From an uncultured Alphaproteobacteria bacterium (GTDB lineage Bacteria; Pseudomonadota; Alphaproteobacteria; Rs-D84): a DNA stretch of 64,000 bases. The DNA is taken from positions 1-64,000 of the forward strand of contig CAKQNS010000002.1 in assembly GCA_934255455.1 (NCBI GenBank). Reading direction: 5' to 3'. Below are positions 8,279 to 16,566 of the stretch, one piece after another. Numbering within the stretch: position 1 is the first letter of the stretch; each line of letters starts with the position of its first letter. The translations under genes were made by a program, and so were the position numbers. The notes beneath the pieces are model-generated. The model was given only the letters and a program-made list of their open reading frames with translations, searched no databases and was not told the origin of the DNA.

Positions 8279-8674
8279 TTATTTTACGCGTGCATACTTA
8301 TTGGCCCAAAAATTTCTTTTGGTCAAAATTAAATTTTTATACGCGGCGCGCAGTTGAAAATAATGCACATTCCACGAACGCATAAAGCATTCCCGATCCG
8401 TGCATTTGTGTTCGGCATCAAATTGTGCACATCCACGCACATCAACAACCACGCGGTTTGAACGTGGATTTACATCAACATAGTATTTCAAACATGCATT
8501 CAAATCATCAACATCATTGCGTCTGTCAATGACCCAGCCCATATCTTGATACGCCATCATCATTTCGGCATGCAGTTTTTTGCAGCGCTTTTTCAGTGCA
8601 CGGTATTCGGCACTGTCAATTGCGCGAATGCTGTACGGAACTTTCTGGCAATATTTTGCCCACTTTGCAATCAT
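8279..8674 (-). CDS. Cys-motif family protein, copy 1 (unknown function)
   Basis: 131 aa, not recognised. Near the C-terminus it has C-x8-C-x4-C (CAQFDAEHKC then TDREC), and upstream EYRALKKRC, both shared in pattern with the next two genes. The tail is basic and aromatic (KRNFWANKYARVK). No signal peptide or membrane segment. The ATG at 8674 has GGGGG upstream; a TTG at 8686 is less likely. It is 14 bp from copy 2 and 18 bp from the integrase-like gene. The conserved cysteines suggest a small metal-binding or disulfide knuckle (inference). Confidence 0.75.
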   Translation of the reverse strand: MIAKWAKYCQKVPYSIRAIDSAEYRALKKRCKKLHAEMMMAYQDMGWVIDRRNDVDDLNACLKYYVDVNPRSNRVVVDVRGCAQFDAEHKCTDRECFMRSWNVHYFQLRAAYKNLILTKRNFWANKYARVK

Positions 8675-8688
8675 ATTCGCCCCCAATA

Positions 8689-9081
8689 TTATTTGGTACG
8701 TTCCCCAAAGAAATAACGACTGACCGCATCACAAGATTTTTTGTAATCATCGGCAGCATCCATATATTCTTTGTTCTGTTTGTACGACGGACAATTTTTG
8801 TGACAGCATACATGCTTTTCATCAAAGAAACGGCAACGGTATCTGGCAATAACTTCTTTTCTGGGTCCGAAAATATTGACGGGGCGGCTCATCATATATG
8901 ACACACACCATGGCTGTACACCGGCATGCAAATCGCGACCATCTACACCATCGGCCCAATCGTGCGGCAATTCAACAACCATTTTATCGGCCGCGTTACA
9001 GGCAATGCGATACTTTTCATCGCGTGATTTTTTCAATGCGTTATATTCTGCAAAGAATCCTTTGATTTTTTTAATCAACAT
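8689..9081 (-). CDS. Cys-motif family protein, copy 2 (unknown function)
   Basis: 130 aa. It opens MLIKKIKGFFAEYNALKKSR, like copy 3. The shared motif is CRFFDEKHVC then CHKNC (C-x8-C-x4-C), followed by a helical, Lys/Asp-rich C-terminus. No secretion signal. It lies 12 bp downstream of copy 3. The three proteins share the motif but little else, so the duplication is old or the family evolves fast (inference). Confidence 0.75.
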   Translation of the reverse strand: MLIKKIKGFFAEYNALKKSRDEKYRIACNAADKMVVELPHDWADGVDGRDLHAGVQPWCVSYMMSRPVNIFGPRKEVIARYRCRFFDEKHVCCHKNCPSYKQNKEYMDAADDYKKSCDAVSRYFFGERTK

Positions 9082-9093
9082 TTTTATATTCCT

Positions 9094-9528
9094 TTATTTT
9101 GATTTTTGTTTATTTGCAAATGCAATATATTTTTCATTCCAGAAATTTTCCAGGCGCGCATTTAACCGCTCGCACTTGTCCATGGCGCGAAAATATTCAG
9201 CATTTTTTTCATGCAGTTTGCACCCACGGTTTATACATTGCTGTGATGTGAAATACTGGCATGGATATGAAAAAGCGTAACGCGGGCGGTCTATGTGAAT
9301 ATGGTCACCAAAAGTATCCGCCCCATACGACACCCGTATAATACAAGTTTGGTTAAAACAGATGCCGGGCGTCAACAAAACATGTCTGGTGATATTGCGT
9401 TTCTTTTCAGCACACGCATCACATGCACGATTGTATTTTTTCACCAATTGATTGTATTGGTCAATATCGTTGGCACGCGTTTGCTTGTCAGCCATCAGTT
9501 TATATTGCAACTTTTTTATCAGCATCAT
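9094..9528 (-). CDS. Cys-motif family protein, copy 3 (unknown function)
   Basis: 144 aa. N-terminus MMLIKKLQYKLMADKQTRAN, then YNQLVKKY, further Cys residues (CDAC), and the shared C-x7-C-x4-C (CQYFTSQQC, INRGC). The C-terminal helix ENFWNEKYIAFANK parallels FWANKYARVK of copy 1. The start follows AAAAGGAT. The gene begins 15 bp after the lepA stop with no terminator, so it is probably transcribed with lepA. Function unknown. Confidence 0.75.
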   Translation of the reverse strand: MMLIKKLQYKLMADKQTRANDIDQYNQLVKKYNRACDACAEKKRNITRHVLLTPGICFNQTCIIRVSYGADTFGDHIHIDRPRYAFSYPCQYFTSQQCINRGCKLHEKNAEYFRAMDKCERLNARLENFWNEKYIAFANKQKSK

Positions 9529-9543
9529 TTTTTATCCTTTTGT

Positions 9544-11340
9544 TCAAGACACTTTCAGTGCATTGATAAACGCGCTTTGTGGAATTTCAACATTCCCAAA
9601 AGTGCGCATACGCTTTTTTCCCTCCTTCTGCTTCTCCAACAGTTTGCGTTTGCGGGTAATATCCCCGCCATAACATTTCGCCGTGACATCTTTGCGATAT
9701 GCGGCGATAGTTTCACGCGCAATAATTTTTCCACCGATTGCCGCCTGTAACGGTATTTTGAATTGGTGGCGTGGAATTAAATCTTTTAATTTTTCAACAA
9801 TTTGGCGACCGCGGCGTTCGGCAAAACTGCGATGACACATAAACGACAACGGTTCGACATTTTCATCGTTGACCAGAATCGAAACCTTGACCAAATCAGA
9901 CGGTTGATACCCATTGACCACATAATCAAACGATGCGTATCCCGACGAAATTGATTTCACCCGGTCATAGAAATCAAACACTATTTCTGCCAACGGTAAT
10001 TGGTATACCAAAACCGCACGGTTTCCGACATAGGAAATATTTTCTTGAACCCCGCGCCGTTCCGAACACAGGGCCATTATTCCGCCCATATATTTATCAG
10101 GCATCATAATTGTGGCGCGCACCCAAGGCTCTTCAATCGATTCAATTTTGGTCAAATCGGGCATATCGGCCGGGTTTTCCAAATCAATCGTTGTACCGTC
10201 GCGCAAATGCACCTTGTACAGCACACTGGGCACCGTGTTTATCAGCGACAAATTAAACTCGCGCGCCAGACGTTCGCTGATAATTTCCATGTGCAGCAAT
10301 CCCAAGAAACCACACCGCAACCCAAATCCCAGCGCAGATGATTTTTCTGTTGTGAACATAAACGACGCATCGTTCAACGCCAGTTTTTCCGCACTGTCAC
10401 GCAGGTCTGGGTAATCATCAGCCGACACCGGAAAGAACGACGAAAACACCACCGGCACCGATGGTTTGAACCCCGGCAAAGGCTCGGAATTTTGTGCAAA
10501 CCGTGCATCGGCAATTGTGTCGCCCACCCGGCAATCGTGAATGGTTTTCATCCCCGTGATAATAAAACCAATCTCGCCGGTTTCCAGCGCATCGGCATCA
10601 ATCATTTTTGGCGTGAAATACCCGATTTTTTCAACCACATATTCCGCACCCGTTGCCAAGAATCGTATTTTCTGGCCACGCGATAATTTTCCATCAACAA
10701 CGCGAACCAACACCACCACGCCCAGATACGAATCATACCATGAATCGACCAACAGCGCGCGCGTCGGCGCATTTTCATCGCCATGTGGCGATGGCAATTT
10801 ATGAACAATTTCTTCCAATAACTCGGGCACGCCCGCCCCGGTTTTGCCCGACACGCACATAGCATTTGCGGCATCCAGCCCAATAACATCGGCAATTTGT
10901 TCGCGCGTGGCCGCAACATCACTGGACGGTAAATCAATCTTGTTCAGTACCGGCAACATTTCCAAATCGTTGTCCAACGCCAGGTATGCGTTCGCCAGTG
11001 TTTGCGCCTGGACACCCTGGGTTGCATCAACCAGAACCAACGCGCCCTCGCACGCGGCCAAACTGCGCGACACCTCGTAAGAAAAATCGACATGTCCCGG
11101 CGTATCCATCAAATTCAATTGGTATGTTTGCCCATCGCGCGCATGATAATTCAGACGCACCGTTTGGGCCTTTATAGTAATGCCACGTTCGCGTTCAATA
11201 TCCATAGAATCCAGAACCTGGGCCTTCATCTCGCGCGATTGCAGACCGCCGGTATATTCAATCAACCGGTCCGACAGGGTCGATTTACCGTGATCGATAT
11301 GTGCAACAATGGCAAAATTTCTGATATTTTTTTGGCGCAT
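9544..11340 (-). CDS. lepA: Elongation factor 4 (LepA)
   Basis: 598 aa, the usual length. A translational GTPase that acts on stalled or mis-translocated ribosomes or during 30S assembly. G1 AHIDHGKST, G3 DTPGHVDF, G4 NKID; the LepA-specific C-terminal domain ends RKRKLLEKQKEGKKRMR. The start at 11340 (MRQKNIRNFAIVAHIDHG) is set by homology; the frame is open further upstream but only as a shadow of rbfA. There is no good Shine-Dalgarno site before the ATG. rbfA lies upstream but a terminator intervenes; the Cys-motif genes follow closely. Confidence 0.97.
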   Translation of the reverse strand: MRQKNIRNFAIVAHIDHGKSTLSDRLIEYTGGLQSREMKAQVLDSMDIERERGITIKAQTVRLNYHARDGQTYQLNLMDTPGHVDFSYEVSRSLAACEGALVLVDATQGVQAQTLANAYLALDNDLEMLPVLNKIDLPSSDVAATREQIADVIGLDAANAMCVSGKTGAGVPELLEEIVHKLPSPHGDENAPTRALLVDSWYDSYLGVVVLVRVVDGKLSRGQKIRFLATGAEYVVEKIGYFTPKMIDADALETGEIGFIITGMKTIHDCRVGDTIADARFAQNSEPLPGFKPSVPVVFSSFFPVSADDYPDLRDSAEKLALNDASFMFTTEKSSALGFGLRCGFLGLLHMEIISERLAREFNLSLINTVPSVLYKVHLRDGTTIDLENPADMPDLTKIESIEEPWVRATIMMPDKYMGGIMALCSERRGVQENISYVGNRAVLVYQLPLAEIVFDFYDRVKSISSGYASFDYVVNGYQPSDLVKVSILVNDENVEPLSFMCHRSFAERRGRQIVEKLKDLIPRHQFKIPLQAAIGGKIIARETIAAYRKDVTAKCYGGDITRKRKLLEKQKEGKKRMRTFGNVEIPQSAFINALKVS

Positions 11341-11400
11341 GCGGCAATGATACACCAGTATATTTGAACTTTCAACCGTATTTTTCACTATTTCACTGTA

Positions 11401-11430
11401 AAAAAATGTCGCCCCATGGCGACATTTTTT
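11401..11430 (-). terminator. Terminator of rbfA
   Basis: Hairpin AATGTCGCC-CAT-GGCGACATT flanked by A and T runs, at the rbfA stop. It lies between rbfA and lepA. Confidence 0.85.
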
Positions 11431-11782
11431 ACAGATTTTCCAACAATGCATCAATTCGTGCGGCGCGTTCCAATGTGTCGTCGTATTCAAATTTAATTTC
11501 TGGCACATATTTTTGGTCCATACGCGCGGCCAATTCATACCGCACCGTGCGCGTAATTTCATCCAACCGTTTTTGTACCGCGGCAACATCGGCATTGCGC
11601 GAATAATAGAACAGACGCACAAACTGTAACCCACCATGCGCAACCGCGCCAACCAACGACACGCCACCCAACAATTTATCGTCGCTGTAATTATCGCGCA
11701 AAATTTCCGCAACCAGTGTTTGCACCTTGGCCGCGACGCGTCCCGCACGATTAGAATTATTGGTATTTTGTTTTCTTGGCAT
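11429..11782 (-). CDS. rbfA: Ribosome-binding factor A
   Basis: 117 aa KH-fold factor needed for 16S rRNA 5'-end processing and late 30S maturation. The C-terminal signature KYVPEIKFEYDDTLERAARI and the length fit RbfA. The N-terminus MPRKQNTNNSNRAGRVA is basic. The usual neighbours infB and truB are not present; it stands alone upstream of lepA, with its own terminator overlapping the stop. Confidence 0.93.
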   Translation of the reverse strand: MPRKQNTNNSNRAGRVAAKVQTLVAEILRDNYSDDKLLGGVSLVGAVAHGGLQFVRLFYYSRNADVAAVQKRLDEITRTVRYELAARMDQKYVPEIKFEYDDTLERAARIDALLENL

Positions 11783-11873
11783 AATTAAACCCCGACTTTA
11801 TACATATAATGTGATTGTAAAATATTAAATATTCAATTACAATCAAGAAAAATTTTTACCCCAGGGGAATAAA

Positions 11874-12449
11874 ATGAAATTTGCCGAATATATATTGAAA
11901 AAATCTGAAAGCCCCGCGTACGCGTGGATGGTGTTTTTTCTGACAATATGTGAATCTATATTCCTGTTTGTCCCACCCGAGGTTTTTATGACCCCACCCA
12001 TCATTGCGAACAAGAAACGCGCCCTGCCCATCACGGTGGCGGCGGCATTGGGTTCGATTGTCGGCGGCGCATTGGCATATTTAATTGGCGCATGGTTATA
12101 CGATTCGGTCGGCGTTTGGCTGATAAATACTTTTTCAAACCCCGAATTGATTGAAACCGCCATAAAACCTATGTTTTCCAAATATGGCATATTGATTATA
12201 GTTTTGACCGCGGTCACACCAATACCGTATAAATTGCTGGCGATATGGTTGGGATTTATCGGGTTCCCAATGTGGCTGTTCTTGGCGGTTTCGGCAATAT
12301 TCCGCACGGGCCGTTTTGCCATTGTCGGATATTTATTGTGGCGGTTCCAGGAACGCGCGAACGCAATTGTGAAAAAATATTTCTGGCCATTGACACTGGG
12401 CGCAATTATCGCCGCCGGCCTGGGAATATGCATGATATCGCTGTTTTAA
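11874..12449 (+). CDS. DedA/YqaA-type inner membrane protein (VTT domain)
   Basis: 191 aa with about 4-5 hydrophobic segments. The region LGSIVGGALAYLIGAWLYDS and the later TPIPYKLLAIWLGFIGFP match the SNARE-associated/VTT (DedA, YqaA) superfamily, whose members help flip undecaprenyl phosphate or phospholipids; the substrate here is unknown. The start is supported by AGGGGAAT. It is monocistronic, divergent from rbfA. Confidence 0.85.
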   Translation: MKFAEYILKKSESPAYAWMVFFLTICESIFLFVPPEVFMTPPIIANKKRALPITVAAALGSIVGGALAYLIGAWLYDSVGVWLINTFSNPELIETAIKPMFSKYGILIIVLTAVTPIPYKLLAIWLGFIGFPMWLFLAVSAIFRTGRFAIVGYLLWRFQERANAIVKKYFWPLTLGAIIAAGLGICMISLF

Positions 12450-12769
12450 GCCATCCGGCTCTGCTGGCGCGCCGCCGCTGTAAAAAGTTCAGAGTTCAAA
12501 GTGCAAAGTTCAAAGGATGTGTCCACCATCGGTGGACAGCATTAATAACCTGGATCCCGGGGACACCCCGCCATGGCGGGCACCCCGGCTTCCCAGAGGG
12601 GAATTTAACTGTGTGGCTGGTACAGAGTGAATTCCCCTTCGCTGGCGAAGGGGTGGACGCGCAGCGGACGGGGCAGTGGTAAATATGTCCCCGCAACGGA
12701 AATGAAAAAGCGCGCCGTCGGCGCACTATCTATTATCTATGCTCTAAAAATGCGCCGATGGCGCATTTT
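12450..12769. repeat. Composite intergenic region packed with palindromes
   Basis: No gene. In order: a half copy of the AAAGTTC repeat (about 12485-12515), hairpin GTCCACC/GGTGGAC (12521-12537), a GGATCCCGGGG...CCCCGG stem around the perfect palindrome CCCGCCATGGCGGG (12567-12580), CCCCTTCG/CGAAGGGG (about 12634-12652) with GC-rich flanks, one 14-bp repeat unit (12732-12745) and a terminator (12746-12772). It resembles nested insertions of several repeat families. Confidence 0.7.
12732..12745. repeat. 14-bp repeat element, locus B (1 unit)
   Basis: One exact ATTATCTATGCTCT unit preceded by CTATCT, 5 bp before the terminator of the next minus-strand gene. Confidence 0.7.
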
Positions 12770-12772
12770 TTA
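12746..12772 (-). terminator. Terminator of the tail-fibre-like gene cluster
   Basis: Stem TGCGCC/GGCGCA with GAT loop and A/T runs on either side. It overlaps the stop codon of the last gene. Confidence 0.85.
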
Positions 12773-13201
12773 TTCTATCCAAATCGCGGCGTATGTGGTG
12801 GCATTTTGCCCACCAACCGGAATTTTTACATTACCCTTGGTCACGGTGACTTTACCATCGGTCTGGGATACATCGGTCACCACCGCACCCGTACCCGACG
12901 ATGTGGAATCCAGCCCACTGATTGCTTCGGTCACGGCCTTTTGCGTCATTGCACCATCAGTGTTTGTACCTGTGGATGTATACAATTTGGTCACACCGGC
13001 CGTGGTACCCGTACCCGTTGAATATGTCGTATCGGTTGCAGAAATAACAATTTTACCGGCATTCGCACCATTGGTTGGGGTTGAAACCGTGACATTATCC
13101 CCCGAAACAATATTGGTTTTCGCCACAATATCCGCAAACGCCCCCGACCCCATAAACACGGCAACAAACAAACCGATAAAAATACCCCTAATAATTATCA
13201 T
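12770..13201 (-). CDS. Secreted tail-fibre-like protein 5 (short)
   Basis: 143 aa. MIIIRGIFIGLFVAVFMGSG leads a signal peptide ending AFA. The body is Thr/Gly/Asn-rich and contains GVTKLYTSTGTNTDGAMTQK, a repeat type common in phage tail fibres and collagen-like stalks. It lacks the C-terminal Cys-pair domain of its neighbours. Start uncertain: ATG 13201 (AAGGG close by) or TTG 13216. Last gene of a five-gene run; surface-exposed fibre is inferred. Confidence 0.7.
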   Translation of the reverse strand: MIIIRGIFIGLFVAVFMGSGAFADIVAKTNIVSGDNVTVSTPTNGANAGKIVISATDTTYSTGTGTTAGVTKLYTSTGTNTDGAMTQKAVTEAISGLDSTSSGTGAVVTDVSQTDGKVTVTKGNVKIPVGGQNATTYAAIWIE

Positions 13202-13244
13202 AGCCCTTGCATTCAAATATACACAATATTACCAAGACACATTC

Positions 13245-13280
13245 ATAGTATGGCACCGCTGTCACGGCACCATACTATGC
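13245..13280. repeat. Inverted repeat between two tail-fibre-like genes
   Basis: CATAGTATGG (13245-13254) and CCATACTATG (13271-13280) are perfect 10-bp arms around GC-rich sequence. No T-run follows, so it may be a processing or stability hairpin in the operon mRNA. Confidence 0.6.
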
Positions 13281-13288
13281 ACGTTATA

Positions 13289-14347
13289 TTAACGACCGAT
13301 ATATTCCCAAACCAATGTTTGGGCACCACCCTCGGCAACTTTCAAGGTCAACGCATAATTACCAACCTTGGATAAATCATCGGTATTTTGTGCCAACTGT
13401 GTTGCCGAGATTTTACCCGCCGTGATAGCACTGTCGGCAATCTTTGCTGATGTGACATTTGCATCCGTAATCTTTGCGGTCGTCACGGCACTATCTGCCA
13501 ATTTTTCAGTCGTGACATTTTTATCTGCAATCTTTGCGGTTGTGACATTTGCATCTGTAATCTTTGCTGTTGTCACGGCATTATCTGCCAGTTTTTCTGT
13601 TGTGACATTTTTATCTGCAATCTTTGCGGTCGTCACAGCATCGGCAGCCAATTTTGCAGCTGTCACATTTGCGTCTTTGATTTTTACTGTCGTCACAGCA
13701 TCGGCAGCCAATTTTGCAGCTGTCACATTTGCGTCTTTGATTTTTACTGTTGTCACGGCATTATCTTCGATCATATCTGTTTTGATTTGACCAGTTATGA
13801 TTTGACCAGTGGCATTTGTGATAACGGCCAGGTTTTTATTTGCCTCCGTTTGGTTCTTATCAACCTTGCCATCAATCGAGTCTGCCAAATCTTTATTAAC
13901 CGCATCAGCCGCATTTTTCGCAATTTCTTCGGCGACGGCAACGGTCGGGAACTTTACAGCCTTGTCGGTTGCATCTTTATTGTATGTTGTTTCTTTATTC
14001 GCAGAATCTTCTTTGTCTTTTTTCAAACCATCAATTGCAGTTTTGTTTTCACCAATTGATGTTGTATGACCAGCAATTGCGTTTTTATTTGCTTCGATAT
14101 CCTCTTTGATTGTTTTATCATCGTACGCAGTGCCCGTACCATCGATTGTGATTTTGCCATCAACAATTGTCACATCGATACCATTTGAACCGGCAAGATT
14201 TGCATCCGCCCCCCCAACTTTCAATGTGTCTTGTTTTGCCTTCAAACTCTCATCAACATACGTTGTTGCGGCGATATCTGCGCGGGCGGCACCGGCCGTC
14301 ATAATTGCAATCATTGAAACTGCAAATATTCCCGATAATTTTTTCAT
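13289..14347 (-). CDS. Secreted tail-fibre-like repeat protein 4
   Basis: 352 aa. Signal peptide MKKLSGIFAVSMIAIMTAGA, start with AAAGGAAAG upstream. Residues about 20-150 are nearly identical to the next gene (KQDTLKV, ANLAGSNGIDV, KDKEDSANKETTYNKDATDK). Then follows a run of about 10-residue repeats of the type AVTTAKITDANVTTEKLADN, encoded by near-exact 60-bp tandem DNA repeats. Such repeats form trimeric beta or coiled stalks in phage fibres. A surface fibre role is inferred; there is no membrane anchor domain. Confidence 0.8.
   Translation of the reverse strand: MKKLSGIFAVSMIAIMTAGAARADIAATTYVDESLKAKQDTLKVGGADANLAGSNGIDVTIVDGKITIDGTGTAYDDKTIKEDIEANKNAIAGHTTSIGENKTAIDGLKKDKEDSANKETTYNKDATDKAVKFPTVAVAEEIAKNAADAVNKDLADSIDGKVDKNQTEANKNLAVITNATGQIITGQIKTDMIEDNAVTTVKIKDANVTAAKLAADAVTTVKIKDANVTAAKLAADAVTTAKIADKNVTTEKLADNAVTTAKITDANVTTAKIADKNVTTEKLADSAVTTAKITDANVTSAKIADSAITAGKISATQLAQNTDDLSKVGNYALTLKVAEGGAQTLVWEYIGR
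13511..13750. repeat. 60-bp tandem coding repeats
   Basis: 13631-13690 and 13691-13750 are near-identical 60-bp units, differing only in the first few bases; 13511-13630 carries related, more diverged units. They encode the VTTAKI/VTAAKL stalk repeats and could change in number by slippage or recombination. Confidence 0.85.
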
Positions 14348-14424
14348 TTTTCTTTCCTTTGCTTTCATTTATCAAAATTTATGCCATGGCACGCCAAACA
14401 CGTACCACGGCACTCGGTTATTTA

Positions 14425-15285
14425 TTATTCACCTGTAGCCGGGTTTTCATTCTCGGCGCGTTCAATAACTTCCCATGCGTATGCGGCGTTGTTATATGTC
14501 AAAACACACTTGTTTGTCGGATTCTCACATTCGCCTGCTGGCTTTGGAATCGCTTCGTTAGCGGTTTTTTGTGCGGCATCCGCAGCGGACTTTGCTGTGG
14601 CGGCATCCTCTACCCCCTTGTCTGCCTGGGTCTTGGCCTCTGTAATTTTTCCATCCAACGCAGTGTCGGCCGCAGTGTACGCATTTGTAATCGTGGTTGT
14701 TGCCGCGTCAATTTTATAATCAACCGAGCCCTCGGTGGTTTTATCGGCGTTCAATTTTGTAATTGCACTTGTATTTGTGCCAATGTTTGTTTCATTGGTG
14801 GAAACGCGCCCTTCCAATGTCGTTAAATCGGTTGAAACCGCATCAGCCGCATTTTTCGCAATTTCTTCGGCAACAGCAACGGTCGGGAACTTTACACCCT
14901 TGTCGGTTGCATCTTTATTGTATGTTGTTTCTTTATTCGCAGAATCTTCTTTGTCTTTTTTCAAACCATCAATTGCAGTTTTGTTTTCACCAATTGACGT
15001 TGTATGACCAGCAATTGCGTTTTTATTTGCTTCGATATCCGCCTTGATTGTTTTATCATCGTACGCAGTGCCCGTACCATCGATTGTGATTTTGCCATCA
15101 ACAATTTTCACATCGATACCATTTGAACCAGCAAGATTTGCATCCGCCCCCTCAACTTTCAATGTGTCTTGCTTTTTGCCGACCTCTTGGTCAACATATC
15201 CACGCGATGCAACGGCGGCGTCGGCGCTGTTTGCGGCGACAATCCCCAACATTACGGTAAATATACCTGCGGTTAATTTTTTCAT
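14425..15285 (-). CDS. Secreted tail-fibre-like protein 3
   Basis: 286 aa. Signal peptide MKKLTAGIFTVMLGIVAANS, with AAAGGAAAG before the ATG. It shares a 333-bp almost identical block with the downstream gene, then an Ala/Thr-rich heptad-like stalk (TETNIGTNTSAITKL, KTQADKGVEDAATAK) and a C-terminal cap with two Cys (GECENPTNKCVL then AYAWEVIE). The cap recurs in protein 2, suggesting a shared tip or trimerisation domain. Confidence 0.8.
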   Translation of the reverse strand: MKKLTAGIFTVMLGIVAANSADAAVASRGYVDQEVGKKQDTLKVEGADANLAGSNGIDVKIVDGKITIDGTGTAYDDKTIKADIEANKNAIAGHTTSIGENKTAIDGLKKDKEDSANKETTYNKDATDKGVKFPTVAVAEEIAKNAADAVSTDLTTLEGRVSTNETNIGTNTSAITKLNADKTTEGSVDYKIDAATTTITNAYTAADTALDGKITEAKTQADKGVEDAATAKSAADAAQKTANEAIPKPAGECENPTNKCVLTYNNAAYAWEVIERAENENPATGE

Positions 15286-15324
15286 TTTTCTTTCCTTTCT
15301 TTTTTTATTGTTTTTTTAATTTGT

Positions 15325-16521
15325 TTATTCCAACGGTTCTGTCACATCCATCCAGTATGGGTTGCCATCCTTATCAACCGACAACACGCAACGTCCGGAT
15401 TCGGCCGTGCAATTAACGCCTGGTTTCGGTACCGCGTATGCGGTCACGGCCTTGACGGATGTGTATTTGGTTGTGGAATCTTTGTCGGCGGTCGAAATCG
15501 CATCAACACGGTTGGTGGTCTTTTCAACGCCATTTAATTCCGTCGTGATGTCGTTTTTGGTTGCCAAATCAGAAATTTTTGTTGTGGACATTTCATATTG
15601 CCCGGTTGCATTCACGGTTGCGATGCCGCCCGCGGTTTCGGCGGTCACACCGGTGACCTTGTCTGCCTTGGCCGCGACGGTGGTCGCCACGCCATCAATA
15701 CGGGTGCCCAATGCGGTGTCGGCCTCGGTCAATGTGCTGACAGAATCGTCAACCAATGTATTCACCGCCTTGGCCGTTGGATATTGGTCGTCGGTCGAGG
15801 CCGCCGAAATTGTTGTCGTTTTGTTCGATACATCTTCCTTGCCCGCGACAGATGTTTTTAACGATGAAATATCGGTTTTATTCGTGTCAACCTGGGTCGA
15901 TACGGTGCTCAACGCGGTTGCCGTGGCCAAATCGGTAATTTTGGTCGAAGAGGCTTCGTATTGGCCGCTTGCGTTCACGGTTGCGATGCCACCGGTGTTC
16001 GCCTCGGTCATACCAGAAACTTTATCAGCCTTGGCCGCCAATGCGTCGCCCATGTCGCCCGCGACAATTTGCGCAACTTTGTCTTCGGTAAATTTAACGA
16101 TTGCACCAACCGATGGATACAGTGTGCCCGACGCCTTGTTCTGGTCGGTAATTTCGGTTGCCTTGTTTGATGTATCTTCTTTGCCGGTCACGGCTTCTTG
16201 TAATGCGGCGACATTTGTTTCGGTCGTGCCAACACGCGTTGTCAAACCGTTCACCGTATTGTTGGTTGTTGTCAATGCCGCATTTGTTGCCAAATCGTCA
16301 ATCTTGGTTGTTGAAACCTGGTATTGGCCATTTGCGTCAACCGTTGCGATGTTGCCGGCATTGTCGCCAACATTTGCAACCACGTTCGCCTTGGTGCCCG
16401 CCAAATTATCAACATAGGCCTGGCTGGCAATTCGTTTTGCCGCCCCATCGGCCGCAGACGCCGCACCAACCGACATGATTGCCGCCATAAATCCAGAAAA
16501 TGCGATATTATTTATTTTCAT
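15325..16521 (-). CDS. Secreted tail-fibre-like protein 2
   Basis: 398 aa. Signal peptide MKINNIAFSGFMAAIMSVGA; AAGGAAAAAA upstream. Three internal modules repeat: TGGIATVNASGQYEASSTKI, then DLAT, a helical linker and GKEDVSNK, at about 60, 170 and 280. The C-terminus has the Cys-pair cap NCTAESGRCVLSVDKDGNPY as in protein 3. Low-complexity Thr/Ala/Asp composition suggests an extended stalk outside the cell (inference). Confidence 0.8.
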   Translation of the reverse strand: MKINNIAFSGFMAAIMSVGAASAADGAAKRIASQAYVDNLAGTKANVVANVGDNAGNIATVDANGQYQVSTTKIDDLATNAALTTTNNTVNGLTTRVGTTETNVAALQEAVTGKEDTSNKATEITDQNKASGTLYPSVGAIVKFTEDKVAQIVAGDMGDALAAKADKVSGMTEANTGGIATVNASGQYEASSTKITDLATATALSTVSTQVDTNKTDISSLKTSVAGKEDVSNKTTTISAASTDDQYPTAKAVNTLVDDSVSTLTEADTALGTRIDGVATTVAAKADKVTGVTAETAGGIATVNATGQYEMSTTKISDLATKNDITTELNGVEKTTNRVDAISTADKDSTTKYTSVKAVTAYAVPKPGVNCTAESGRCVLSVDKDGNPYWMDVTEPLE

Positions 16522-16566
16522 CTGTTTTTTCCTTGGTTATATCTTCGTTACTGTTTCCCGGTTTTA

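Noticed and set aside
11341..11748. N-terminal extension of lepA
   Set aside because: The frame is open but is a shadow of rbfA; LepA begins at MRQKNIRNFA by homology and reaches normal length there.
13368..16417. Long plus-strand frames (VVTASAANFAAV and similar)
   Set aside because: They mirror the low-complexity Thr/Ala repeats of the minus-strand genes and have no start signals.
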